Shown here: positions 10,430 to 23,681 of the stretch, in pieces
How the letters are laid out: every line of letters begins with the position of its first letter
Numbering within the stretch: position 1 is the stretch's first letter
NCBI RefSeq assembly: GCF_016925555.1
Contig: NZ_CP070479.1
Coordinates: forward strand, 1 to 64,000
Length of the DNA stretch: 64,000 nucleotides
From: Mycoplasma tauri
Lineage (GTDB): Bacteria; Bacillota_I; Bacilli_A; Mycoplasmatales; Metamycoplasmataceae
Direction: 5' to 3'
The notes under the pieces: model-generated
Databases searched by the model: none
What the model was told of the DNA's origin: nothing
Seen by the model: the letters and a program-made list of their open reading frames with translations, nothing else
Position numbers and translations under genes: made by a program

Positions 10430-10956
10430 TTATTTTTTATTTTCCTTGTTTACGAATGTATCTGCTGCATAGCTTAATACACTAGATATAATTAGGAAAA
10501 CATAAATGCCTTTGGCTTTTTCTAAACAATTACCAATTGTTGCTATTAAAATAATAGCTATAAAGAATGCAGCAACAAGAATAACTGTTAATATTATTCC
10601 AACAAGAGATTTAGAAAATATAGATCTAAGAACTGACAACACAATAAGAAAAACTGCATATAAAGCTAGTAATGAAAATAAAATAATTAATATTGTTCCT
10701 AAATAGAAACCTGTTATTAACATTGCATCATTACTATTATTAATTCCTATATAGATGTCGCTCAATGAGAATATTTTTTTTGTATCTAAAATGTAAAAAC
10801 CTTATATGAATCCTCTTCCAAATTTGAACGTCAAGAAGAAGACATAAAAGTACTAATCATAATAAATATAGAGATAACAAATAAGGTACCAAGAACACCA
10901 GTTAATTGTTTAAAAGAGCGATTATTTTTTAACTTAAAATAATGAATATTGATCAC
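10430..10956 (-). pseudogene. Frameshifted small membrane protein behind polC
   Basis: Two reading frames look like halves of one membrane protein of about 175 residues. The first (56 codons, GTG at 10956 overlapping the polC end, stop at 10786) has one membrane helix around GTLFVISIFIMISTF. The second (10430 to about 10801) has no ATG, starts inside a shifted frame and carries two or three more helices. The switch point must lie between 10786 and 10804, where the + strand has a run of five A (10795-10799). A sixth A would join the frames. Function unknown. A sequencing slip, phase variation or true decay could each explain it. The downstream half might also start at TTG 10765. Confidence 0.55.
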
Positions 10957-13900
10957 TATCTTCTAATTCATCAAGAATTCCCATATTATTCATTCTGTCA
11001 AATACAGTTGTTGTAATTCCGGTTCGTGATTTAAAATCTTCTTTTGAAATAAACGGTTTTTTATTTCGACATTCCACAATATCGTTAGCCTTTATTTCGC
11101 CTAAACTTTCGATAGAACTGAAAGGAGGAATTAAACAATTATTAGATTCATCTATTAATCATTTTGATGCTTGTGATTTTTCAAGACTTACATTTGCAAT
11201 ATTTAATCCTCTTGCGTATAACTCTTCAGCAACTTCAAAAACGTTTATTAATTCGTCCTCTTTATTGCTTCTTTTTTCCATTATTCTTAGTTCTTTTAAT
11301 CTTTTTGAAACCTTATGTCCACCCTTACGGTCTATCATGTTTTCAATATCATCAGCTTTAGAATGAGCTGTGAAATAACTAGCATAAAAAGCAAGTGGTT
11401 TATAAAGTTTAAACCATGCTATTCAAAGTGCCATAGTTACATATGCTGTAGCATGAGCTTTTGGGAAAAGATATGCTATTTTTTTCATACTTTGTATAAG
11501 CCAACTAGGCACATTATTTTTTTCTAACAGTTCAGTTTCTTCGTTAGTCAATCCTTTGCCTTTACGTACTTTTTCCATTATGTTAAATGATTTCAAGGGT
11601 TCTATACCTTTTTTAATTAGCATAGGCATTATGTCATCACGACAACATATAATTTCATTAAGTTGCTTTCCTTTTTTTAGAACTAATTCTTCAGCATTGT
11701 TTAGTCATACATTTGTACCATGGCTAAGTCCTGAAATAGAAATTAAATCAGCAACAGATTTTGGTTTTATTTGACTTAACATTTGTCTAACAAATGAAGT
11801 ACCGAATTCAGGAAGACCAATAGCACCTGTTTTCTCGTTTGAAATTTGGCTAGAATTTATATTCATTGATTTAGGAGATGAGAATAAATCTATAACTTTT
11901 TTATCATTTTTAGGCACATCTTGGATTTTTATTCCAGTATATTCTTCTAAAAGTTTAATAGTTGTTGGATTATCATGGCCCAATATATCAAATTTTAAAA
12001 CATTATCATGGATTGCTTTATAATCAAAATGTGTTGTTAGTCATGTGGCACTTAAATCATTTGCCGGATAATTAATTGGAGTAAAATCAAAGATTTCAAA
12101 TTGTTTAGGAATAATTATTATCCCTCCTGGGTGTTGACCAGTAGTTCTCTTAACATCCTTGATTCTACTTGCAATAAATTCTGTATCAATCTGTGAAATA
12201 GTCTTTTTCGTTTCTTCTGCGTATGATCTTACATAACCAAAGGCTGTTTTTTCAGCAACTTTAGAAATAGTTCCGGCCCTAAAAGTGTGATTTTTGCCAA
12301 ATAACCTTCTTATTTCTTCATGTACCACGCCTTGAAACTCTCCAGTAAAATTAAGATCAATATCAGGAACTTTATCAGCTTCAAAACCAAGGAACGTTTC
12401 AAAAGGTATTGATTGTCCTTCACCAATCATTAATGAATTACATTTTGGGCAGTTTTTTGAGTTTAGATCATAACCGCTTGTTATTCCCTCTATATTTGCA
12501 AGCTCAAAATGTTTACAATTAGAACAATTATAATGTGGAGGCAATGGATTAACTTCCGAAATTCCTATTAAAGAAGCAACAAATGATGAACCTATTGATC
12601 CTCTACTTCCTACTATAAAACCTTGATCAACAGATAATTTAACCAGTTTATAACTTATTCAGTAAATAACATCAAATCCATATTTAATAATTGGTTTAAG
12701 TTCCGCATCTATTCTTTTTTGAATTAATTCAGGCAAATTGTCACCATATTTTTCATGAGCATTTTTGTATACCAAATCAGCTAATTTTTTCTTAGAATCA
12801 TCAAATTCCGGAGTATATAAACCCTTTTTTATTATTTCTAAATTTTGTGCCATGTTAGCTATTTTTTGACTATTTTTAACAACAACTTCATTAATTAGAC
12901 TTTGATCATTTAAGAAAGAAAATTGTTCGATCATTTCGCTAGTTGTTAGAAATTTTTGGGTTGGTAAGTAAAGTGTACCTTGTTTTTCAAGTTTTCTATA
13001 ATCAAATAAATAATGTCGTGTGTTTTTTATTCCCTTGGCATAGACTAGGGATTCAAATATTTCTTTATCTCATTGATCTAGATATTTAACATCTGCTGTA
13101 GCAACAACAATTTTGTTTTTATTTTTTGCTTCATTAATGATATCTTTTAATGAATTATAAAGTTGTTCTTGAGTTAAAAACTCCTCTTTTATCCAATGTT
13201 CAAAACATTGAGGCGCTGGTATTTCTATAATGTCGTAATAGTCTAACTCATCAATAAAAGCATCATGACATGAGTAAAAGTATTTTTCAATTAATTCACT
13301 TTTTAGTGTTCCTGAACCAATTAAAATATCACTTCTATTTAGTTCTTTTAAGTCTTCTTTATAGGTAATTGGGGAATTTATATAGTTTTTGGTTAAACAA
13401 TCAGAAATCATTTTATATTGTGTTTTTAAACCCTCTTCAGTTAGTGCAATTGTTGTGATTTCGCGAGAGTGTCTAGCATTTGCAGAGTACATTTTTTCAG
13501 ATGAATAATTATATAAATCTTCAAATGTTATTATGTTTTGTTTTTGAAGCTCGGCCATCATGTTTATTCAAACGTTTGCTAAAACTTTGGCATCATAGTC
13601 ACCGCGGTGAGCTACTTTTGCATCATAGTTAATTCCAAGTCTAGAAGCAATACTTTCAAGATTATGGCTTTTAAATTGAGAATAAACTATTCTAGAAACT
13701 GTTACAGTATCAATTACAGTTACATTTGGGAATTCAATATTATGAATTTTAAATTGTTCTTTTAGAAAGTTATAGTCAAATTTTGCATTATGAGCTAAAG
13801 CAATTTTGTTATTTAATATTTCATAAATTTGACTTAGAGCTTCTTTTATATCAATCCCTTTTTTGTCTAGCAATTCATCAGTTATTTTAGTAAGATCAAT

Positions 13901-15322
13901 TGTAAAATTTTTTAATTTTGATTTGCTTTTAACAAAAAATTGATGTACTTTTCCTAATTTTAAATCTTGATCAATTTCAACACCACCAAATTCAATTAAT
14001 TCATGAAATTTAGGACTAAGACCAGTTGATTCAATGTCAAAAGAAACATATGAAAAGTCTTTAATATTTCCTTTAGGAATTTTGCCAAAAATTGAATTAT
14101 TTTGCCTATTTATAGTAGAAAAAGCTGTTCCGTATAGTGCTTTTATACCTGCTTTTTTTGCACTCGAGTATAATCTTGGATAGCTTTGAGCGCCATCAGT
14201 ATCCATTATGCCAATTGCTGGCATTCCTCATTCTTTTGCTCTTTTTACAAAGTCATCTGGATAAAACAAACCATCCATTGTGTTCATTTTTGTTGAAATA
14301 TGAATTTCAACGCGCTTCTCATTATCTTTTGCAGTATCTTTAGCAATTTTAAGCGGCGAAGTTGTTTTTTCAACATCATTTATATAAACAAAAAAACCAT
14401 TTTCTGTTCTATCATTTTTTGGAATAGTGGCTTTTATTTTTACTCAATTTTGAGAATTGGCATCTATTAGGTCTTTTTGTTCATTTGATAATAAATCAGT
14501 ATCTAAATATCAATTTCCTTTAACTGAGGATTTATAATCACTAATTTTAATAGAAGCAATAGTTCTTTTATCCTTCGTAGCCATTGTAGAAGAAGCAAAA
14601 ATTAAGCCCACAAATTCAACATTAGAGTACTCATTAATAGTTGGAAGTTGTTCGATTGTACACATAATATATGGTTTGCTTGTTTGTGTTTGTTTTTTTC
14701 TTATTAAAGGTTTATATGTTTCTTGTTTAGTATTTATTGTATTGTTTTTTTGAGCAGATTCCCTTGCTATTTTCATAAGCAAGGCGCTTTCTTCTCTTTT
14801 TTCTTTCCTAATTTTTTCTTCAACTAGGTCGTTATTTTTATTATTTTGTAGATATTTTACTTGCAATTTAGAAAAGCCTTGATTTTTTAATTTAGTAAAT
14901 AATTCATCAAGCAATTCTCCATATTGATCAATAAAACTTCTATCAGGAGTTTCTATATTAAGTGTTTGGACATCTAAGTCTTTTACAATATTCTCTCAAT
15001 CAATTGATTTTAGTTCACGAAAACGAGTTTTTTGAATTTGTTCTTTTATAAATGTTAAAAGAATTTCGCGTGTATATTGTAAATCTGAAAAGTTAAAAAT
15101 AACATGCAGGCCTTTATTCTTTTTTAATGTTTTTTTAAATTTTTTAAAACTTTTTATACTAATTAAATTAGCAAAATTAAACTGTAAATTTAGTTTTTCG
15201 TCCTCATTGCCTTCATATGTGCTGTTTAATAATATTAGTTCAGTGTTTTCTAATTCTGGACTAATTTCTATATTTAACATTTTAATAAATGCCATAAATC
15301 TTTTAACATTTGAATTCATCAT
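10934..15322 (-). CDS. polC: DNA polymerase III alpha subunit, PolC type
   Basis: The main replicative polymerase of Firmicutes and Mollicutes, with built-in 3'-5' proofreading. The 1462 residues match the family. In order: an N-terminal domain, an OB/PHP region, the DEDD exonuclease starting SFDIESTG (about residue 408) with HNAKFDYNF and HRGDYDAK, then the polymerase core with a zinc-ribbon (CSNC at 933-936 and CPKC at 958-961) and the catalytic PDIDLNF at 986-992. Two adjacent ATG codons are possible (15322 and 15319). A TATAAT box ends seven bases upstream with no ribosome site, so a leaderless message is likely. TGA codons encode Trp. Confidence 0.96.
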
Positions 15323-15329
15323 AATTTTA

Positions 15330-15335
15330 ATTATA
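15330..15335 (-). promoter_or_regulatory. Leaderless promoter -10 box of polC
   Basis: On the minus strand TATAAT is followed by seven bases and then the polC ATG. No Shine-Dalgarno sequence fits in between. Confidence 0.55.
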
Positions 15336-15398
15336 AAATAATTAAAAAATATATATTTTAATAATTAATTTTTATTCTTTTACTATTAATTAAATAAT

Positions 15399-15422
15399 AA
15401 AAAAAGCCTATAAAATAGGCTT
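15399..15422 (-). terminator. Terminator of the asnA transcript
   Basis: A perfect eight-base stem AAGCCTAT with ATAGGCTT and a three-base loop. On the minus strand it is followed by a T run. It begins 11 bases after the asnA stop codon. Confidence 0.85.
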
Positions 15423-15432
15423 AAAAATAAAA

Positions 15433-16413
15433 TTATAAAATTTGAATGCCATCATTTTTTAAAGACTCTTTTAAATCTTCAGGCCAATCACTAACTTGGA
15501 CTTCACCTATATGTTTTTTTTCAAGTAAAAACATACTCAATCTGCTTTGACCAATGCCACCACCAATAGTGAGGGGCAATGTATTATTTAGTATCATTTC
15601 ATGATATTCTCCAAGATCATTTTTACTTTTGTTGCTATATTTAAATTGTTTTTGCAAAGATTTAGCGTCAACTCTGATACCCATTGATGAAATTTCAAGT
15701 GCTGCATCATTAATAGAATCATAGAAAATTAAATCTCCATTTAGTTCCCAATCATCATAGTCAAAAGCTCTTTTTGATTGTGGGACACCATCGGGTAATT
15801 TGTATCCAATTTTATAAATAAAAACAGCACCAAATTTTTTAGCAACAATGTTTTCCCTTTCTTCTGGAGACGAAGAAGGGTAGCTATTGTACAAATCATT
15901 TGAATCTATAAATGTTACTTTTTGAGGTAATTTTAAACTTAATGAAGGATAATTAAAAACTATTTTGTTTTCAACATACTTAATAGATTTAAAAATTGTA
16001 TTTACAATAAATTTTAAGAAATCTAAATTGCGCTCTTCTTTCTTTATTATTAATTCTCAGTCTCATTGGTCGACATAGATTGAATGTTTGTAATCTATAT
16101 CATCTTCTTTTCTAATTGCGTTCATATCTGCTCAAAGACCTTCACCAGATGAAAAGTCATATTTTTTAAGCGCATATCTTTTTCATTTTGCTAATGAATG
16201 AACTATTTCTAGTGATTCATCTCAATTTTTAGGTTTGAAAACTACAGGAGTTTCACCATTTAAGCCGTCATTTATTTTTGTGTTTGATTTAACGAATAAT
16301 GGCGCAGAAACACGTGTAAGATTTAATTCTTTATTTAATTTTTTGGTAAAAGCAAACTTAAGATCTTGTATTGCTTTTTGAGTTTCTTTAATAGATAATT
16401 TTGATTTGTACAT
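15433..16413 (-). CDS. asnA: Aspartate-ammonia ligase (asparagine synthetase A)
   Basis: AsnA makes asparagine from aspartate, ammonia and ATP in the cytosol. Its fold resembles class II aminoacyl-tRNA synthetases. The 326 residues are close to the E. coli length of 330. Clear family segments are the N-terminal KETQKAIQDLK, TRVSAPLFV, SIYVDQWDWE, PDGVPQSKRAFDYDDWELNGDL and the C-terminal GGGIGQSRLSMFLL motif with its ATP-binding arginine. The ribosome site AAGGAT precedes ATG. It lies 18 bases after a PQ-loop transporter and shares its direction, so they may form an operon. Confidence 0.95.
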
Positions 16414-16431
16414 TTTAAATCCTTCTTACGT

Positions 16432-17163
16432 TTATAAAGTTTTATTATTTTTATTTTTTCTGTTATGAATAGTCATAAATATTAATTGAGAACAATATAT
16501 AAATAATGATAAAAATTGTCATGTAATAGCACTTAAATATTGTTGTTCTGGACCAGCATTTTCTATAAATGAAATCCAATAAGAACATCAAAAAATATTT
16601 GATACAACAAACATTATGACCATGCCAATTGACATTCCAGAAAAATCTTTAGTTTCAAATGATTTTAATAATTGTGGTAGAAATGCAAAAGTTGTTAAAA
16701 TTGGAACAATTTGGCCAATAACAGCTTGCACTAGTTTATTTACTTTTCATTCTTGTTTAAGGGCACAAATAGCAATAATCGATGTGAACAATTGTAGTAA
16801 AAAGCTTATTGATAAAGCAGTTCATTGGTGTTTTTTATTTTTTGGTTTTTCAGCATATCTGTATATAAATCAAATTACAAAAATATAAATAAAACCACAA
16901 ATTATATTAGCTATAACCAACACAAAATTCTTTTGGCTTGGGTCAAATGATCCTATAAAAATTCATCCTAAAATTCCAACAAAGAATGTTCAATATGAGT
17001 AATATTTAACATTTCCAGATTTTTTGTTTTTAAATAAATGTATTGCTTGCGGCAACCCGAGAAGAATTGTTGCAGAACAACCTAAAAGCCCAAAAATAAT
17101 AATGAATCAAGCTGAAAGAGGCTTATCTTTATTGACAAAAAATATTTCAAAAAGTTTATCCAT
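16432..17163 (-). CDS. PQ-loop repeat membrane protein, likely transporter
   Basis: A 243-residue protein with about seven membrane helices and two PQ-loop motifs: GLPQAIHLFKNKKSGN early and FLPQLLKSFETKDFSG late, each a proline-glutamine pair followed by a charged loop. PQ-loop proteins (SemiSWEET, SWEET, lysosomal amino-acid exporters) move sugars or amino acids. The substrate here is not known. The strong ribosome site AAGGAG precedes ATG, and the start lies five bases beyond the end of the upstream hydrolase gene, which also supports an operon with asnA. Many Trp positions are TGA. Confidence 0.8.
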
Positions 17164-17167
17164 AAAT

Positions 17168-17992
17168 TTACTCCTTGTTTATTTCATTACTTATAATATT
17201 TATAATGATTTCATTGATTTCTTCAGGTTTTTGAGCAAAGACTGCATGTCCACATTCTTTAATAATTGAGTATGGAATATTCGGCATATCTTTTAATAAT
17301 ATTTTCATTTCTCATTCTGTAACAAATTTATCTTCTTTTGTAAAGACTAAATGAAAAGGTTTAACAGCGTTTAAATATAAAGGCTTTACTACATCTTCAA
17401 GATATTTCTTATTTAAAATTTGATTTTCAATCATATACGAAAATTTTTCAATATTGTCTTTGCTTTTAAGCATATGACTTTCAATTACTTTATCAATAGA
17501 TTTTAAAATTGATTTATTAGGTTTATAAAACAGACTTAGAAAAGATTTTTTAGCTTGACTTTCATTTTTTGGAAGTAATAAATTAATATTTAAATCTCCA
17601 TTTTCTAGTTGCCCAGTATTGTAATTAAAAGGAGTTAGCATTATATAATTATTAACATTTTCCATATTTAAATTTTTTAAACAAGCAAAAGATCCAAGTG
17701 AGTGAGATAACAAGTTAATTTTTTTGTTGTGGAACACTTTGAGAATAAATTCACGTAGAACACTTGCATAGTATTCCAAAGTGACAGGTCTATGATTGCT
17801 TGTTGAAAATCCACACCCGGGCATATCTAATGCACAAATTACATAATTTCTCTTTTTTATAGCTTTAATAGGCAAAATTGTTCTAGATTTATCGCCAAAA
17901 CCATGCACAAATAAAACTATAGGTTTATTGTCAGTATTTTCTTCTTCAAAGTAGTGAATTGTTTCATTGAAAATATTAATTTTTTTGCTCAT
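17168..17992 (-). CDS. Alpha/beta hydrolase (esterase-like)
   Basis: A 274-residue alpha/beta hydrolase with the oxyanion segment HGFGD at about residues 30-34, LDMPGCGFS at 55-63, and the nucleophile elbow SHSLGS with Ser98. The first elbow residue is Ser rather than the usual Gly, a known variant. The catalytic His is in KECGHAVF close to the C terminus, after the acid in FTKEDKF. No signal peptide is evident. Substrate unknown. It is the first gene of a minus-strand run: hydrolase, PQ-loop protein, asnA. Confidence 0.83.
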
Positions 17993-18075
17993 ATTTTTCT
18001 TTCTTGCAAATTAACAATATTTTAATTGTTTAATATAAATATAATATATAAATTTGTAATTATATATATAAAAAT

Positions 18076-18109
18076 TAAAAATGCACCTTGAATTTTTATC
18101 TTGGTGCAT
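18076..18109 (-). terminator. Terminator of the rpmH-rnpA-yidC transcript
   Basis: Arms ATGCACC and GGTGCAT enclose a 15-base loop. On the minus strand a T-rich stretch (TTTTTAATTTTT) follows. It lies 16 bases after the yidC stop. Confidence 0.65.
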
Positions 18110-18124
18110 AATTCAAAAGTACAA

Positions 18125-20296
18125 TTATTTTATTTTGTTTATGTACTTTCTTCTATAGTAGTTTGACTTTTTAAAATAGTGAATTCCTAATGTTTGTGCT
18201 ATTGTTCATAAACCAGAAATAACTCAATAAACTTGAACACCAGCGGTGAAAATAAGCGTTATAAAGAAGAATACAAACATCATAATTTTTTGAGTTTTGT
18301 TTTGTTTCTTTAATGCTTTTGCTTCTTCAATAGTTGTTCTTTGTTTGAATTTTTTCTTATTTAATATAAATGGCAACATTTGTGAAATTCCTTGAACTAT
18401 TGCAACAGTAGTTAATATTATTAAATATTGTCATTCTGCGTTAAAAAATAGTCTTCTTCATGATGTTTCGGCAAATGACATGCCTAACAGTGTAGTAGAT
18501 TTAAATTCTGGTAATGATTGAATAACACGTCAAATAGCAAAGAAAAGAGGGAATGATATTAATATTGTTAAAAAGGCATCAAGCGGATTTATTCCATTTT
18601 TCTTGTATAAATCAGCTACTTCCTGTTGTTGTCTTGCTTTCATTTGCTTATTGTTTTTAAAGTCAGCATATTTTGCATCAATTTTTGCTTTTTTGGATTT
18701 AATTTCTTCTTGTTTTGATTGGTTAATTGTTTGTTTGAATGTTAAACCTAAGGTTAATAATCTAATAACAACTGTAATTATTAAAATTACAAAAACGGTT
18801 CCTCATCCTGATAAGATAGGCATATCTCTTGCTAAAAGAGAGCTTACTCATGCTATTGGAAATACAACTAATCCATAGAATGGACCAAGTTTTCAAGAAG
18901 TATTTCAATCATAGATAACTCTTTGATATTCATCTCCGGCAAATGGCACATTTTCAATAGCATTACTATCAAATGTTAATACCGTTCCAGGAGCAGCATA
19001 ATAGAAATTGATATTATTTGATAAGTAACCTTCTAATTCTTCAATTTCCTGTTTGATTTTATTCTTTTTATCTATGTCATTTTGTTTCAAGAATTCAGTT
19101 TTTTTGTCTTCAATTTTTCTAATAATATCTTCTTTTAAAGGTGAAGCTTTATTCAAAGGTTTGAATTCAAGAATTTTGGTATATTCGCTTAATGCGCTTG
19201 TGTAATATTTAAGTGCAAGAAACACTTTAGGGCTTAAGCTAAAATTGTTAGAATTTTCTTTTAATTGTTTAACAACAAATTTAGTGAGATCATTGAATGT
19301 ATAATGACCATTATTTGCTGAAATTCCTGCATTAAGCATTTCTTTTTTAATAATTTCGTTATTGTTAATTTCATCTAAAGCAGATTTATAAAATTTAGAA
19401 TTTTTTGACTCAAAAGTTTTTAGTGCTAATGTTTCAAAAATGTCACGACGATATTTAGCATATTGTTCAAAATTATTGTCAGGTGTAATTGTTAAATAAG
19501 ATATAGGTTTTTCAAATTCAATAGATTGACTATTTTTACCACTGCCAATAAGGAATTTCTCAACAAAAGTACCATTTTTAAATTTTTCTGTATTTACAAT
19601 ATATCTATCTTGTTCTTGATTATATTTAAAATATTTGTTGAAATCAAAACTTGGGTCTATAAAGTTTCATTCTTTGTAATTATCATAAATTGTTTGATAA
19701 TTAAAGTTATTTTTACTTTCTAATGGTTTAGTAGCAAAAAGAAACTTATTAGATTTTTCATTTGAGCCAGGTTTAGCTGTTTGTGTGTTTACGATTACTT
19801 GATCGTCAAATAATGATTTATCTTGATTTCTTAATTGTATAGCAGAATTTCAATTTTTGTATGCTCCATAAGAATCGCCATGTTGCTTTCTAATGCCATC
19901 AATTATATCTTTGTTATTTTTGTAAGATAGATGATAGTTAAACAATTCCTCATTTTTGAATCTTAAAACATCATTTGATGCAAATAATTCATTTAATGAA
20001 TTATTTTTTTGCAAAATATTTTTATCTTCATCACTAATTTTTGTGTCTGCTATTAAAGTTTCTACACGAGGCGGAACTTCATTTTTGTTTGGAAAAAATT
20101 CTATACCATTACCGGTATGATTTGATGATTTAATCACGCAGCTTTGAACGCAACCTGTCATCGTAATACCAAAAAGAAAAACATAAAGAACTATTTTTAA
20201 TCAGAATAAAATTTTCTTTCAAATAGTTTTTTTCTTTTGTCTTTCTTTTTCACCGTGTGAAAACTGGTTAAAATTGTTCGATCTATATTCTGTCAT
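18125..20296 (-). CDS. yidC: Membrane protein insertase YidC
   Basis: YidC inserts proteins into the membrane, alone or with SecYEG. The 723 residues are longer than the Bacillus form because mycoplasma YidC carries a large outside domain between the first helix (about residues 33-50, ending near the Cys in MTGC) and the conserved insertase core. The core has about five helices, with the cytosolic charged loop (KAKIDAKYADFKNNKQM) and the segment NPLDAFLTILISFPLFFAIW typical of the family, and a basic tail. The start overlaps the end of rnpA by 14 bases, as in many genomes with rpmH-rnpA-yidC. Numerous Trp codons are TGA. Confidence 0.92.
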
Positions 20297-20636
20297 CTTT
20301 AACTTCTTTATTTATTGTATTGACAAGCTTTTTAAAAATTTTATTCACAGATTCCTGTTTGGTTTCAAAGTTGTTTTTAAGAAAACTTTTTCTTAAAATT
20401 AACACACAATGAAAATTCAAATCATAAATATTTAATGAATGAACAATGGCTTTAACTTGTCTTTTATAATAATTTCTTAATACAGCATTGCAAAATTTTT
20501 TAGGAATTGTAATGCCTAATTTAAAATTATCGGCTCTTGCATAATAAAGCACTAAGAAATTATTTGATATTTGTTTTTTAGACTTTATTATTTCATCAAA
20601 GTCTTGGCTCTTCCTTAGCCTATATATTTTTTTCAT
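20283..20636 (-). CDS. rnpA: Ribonuclease P protein component
   Basis: RnpA helps the RNase P RNA to cut 5' leaders from tRNA precursors. The 117 residues are typical. The family's basic RNR-type motif appears as VLRNYYKRQVK, and the N-terminal segment begins MKKIYRLRKSQDF (compare K-x-x-R-L-x-x-x-x-D-F). It lies 11 bases downstream of rpmH and overlaps the yidC start. No gene for the RNase P RNA was recognised in the window. Confidence 0.92.
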   Translation of the reverse strand: MKKIYRLRKSQDFDEIIKSKKQISNNFLVLYYARADNFKLGITIPKKFCNAVLRNYYKRQVKAIVHSLNIYDLNFHCVLILRKSFLKNNFETKQESVNKIFKKLVNTINKEVKDDRI

Positions 20637-20647
20637 AACTTAAAGTA

Positions 20648-20797
20648 TTATTTTTCGTCTGATACAGTAAGTCTTGTTCTGCCTTTAGCTCTTCTAGCAG
20701 CTAAAACTTTTCTACCGTTTTCTGTTGCCATTCTTGCGCGAAAACCGTGAACCTTAACTCTTTGTCTTTTCTTAGGTTGATATGTTCTTAAACTCAT
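20648..20797 (-). CDS. rpmH: 50S ribosomal protein L34
   Basis: A 49-residue, very basic protein with the L34 pattern: T-Y-Q-P-K-K-R-Q-R near the start, [10 protein letters not shown], and [13 protein letters not shown] at the end. The ribosome site AGGGAGGG precedes ATG. It is the first gene of the rpmH-rnpA-yidC transcript. Confidence 0.96.
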   Translation of the reverse strand: MSLRTYQPKKRQRVKVHGFRARMATENGRKVLAARRAKGRTRLTVSDEK

Positions 20798-21140
20798 GTT
20801 CCCTCCCTATTTTAATTAGATTAAATTTAATAATAAATAATAATATTATTCTATTATATAAAAAAGATCAAAATTAAAAAATATTTTATTTTGATATTAT
20901 GGCGTTGAGAAATAATGCTTAGTAAATATTAAAAAATAAATTATATTATTTCTAATATACCTTTTTTATAGACTTTTTAGTAAAAAAAAATAATTTTATG
21001 TTTAAAAATATTTTGAAAGAATTAATAATTAATATTTAGCTTCTTTATTAAATAAAAAAATGATAATAATCTAAATTAATATTTATTAAAATAATATAAT
21101 AATACATAAGAATCTTATTCAAAATACAAGGTGGAATATT
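20798..21140. other. AT-rich divergent spacer between rpmH and serS
   Basis: About 340 bases with no gene, dense in A and T runs. It must hold the rpmH promoter on the minus strand and that of serS on the plus strand (TATAAT at 21095-21100). I see no perfect DnaA box. In most relatives rpmH faces dnaA across the origin, so this could be one flank of an older origin region. Confidence 0.4.
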
Positions 21141-22392
<1,252 letters not shown>

Positions 22393-22406
<14 letters not shown>

Positions 22407-22442
22407 CTAGCTATAAAATAGTCTTTTTATGCAATTTTTTTT
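22393..22442 (+). terminator. Terminator overlapping the end of serS
   Basis: Arms AAAAAATTGC and GCAATTTTTT form a ten-base stem around a loop that includes the serS stop codon, with more T after it. Confidence 0.6.
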
Positions 22443-22522
22443 ATTTTAATTTCTTAAGTAAAAATTACCACATTTTTTTAATTTTTTTTAATCTTTACGG
22501 CAAATGTGAATGTTTATTAACT

Positions 22523-22528
22523 TATAAT
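22523..22528 (+). promoter_or_regulatory. Probable -10 box of gap
   Basis: TATAAT 54 bases before the ATG of gap. The message would contain the ribosome site AAGGAG. Confidence 0.5.
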
Positions 22529-22558
22529 AAAAATAAATTAATATTTAGTAAAAAATAA

Positions 22559-23590
<1,032 letters not shown>

Positions 23591-23597
23591 TGCCTAT

Positions 23598-23623
23598 AAA
23601 AAAGCGTTTTTCGCTTTTTTTTA
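23598..23623 (+). terminator. Terminator of gap
   Basis: Stem AAAAAAGCG with CGCTTTTTT, a five-T loop and a long T run, eight bases after the stop. Confidence 0.85.
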
Positions 23624-23667
23624 TTTGCTTTTTTATTGCTAAAAATTGTTTTGCTATTTTTATGTTG

Positions 23668-23673
23668 TAAAAT
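23668..23673 (+). promoter_or_regulatory. Leaderless promoter -10 box of mnmE
   Basis: TAAAAT, one base from TATAAT, with eight bases to the ATG at 23682 and no ribosome site between them. Confidence 0.45.
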
Positions 23674-23681
23674 TTAATATT

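Noticed and set aside
10506-10706. Plus-strand frame opposite the broken membrane gene
   Set aside because: The minus-strand frame gives clear membrane helices; the plus frame has no ribosome site or family pattern.
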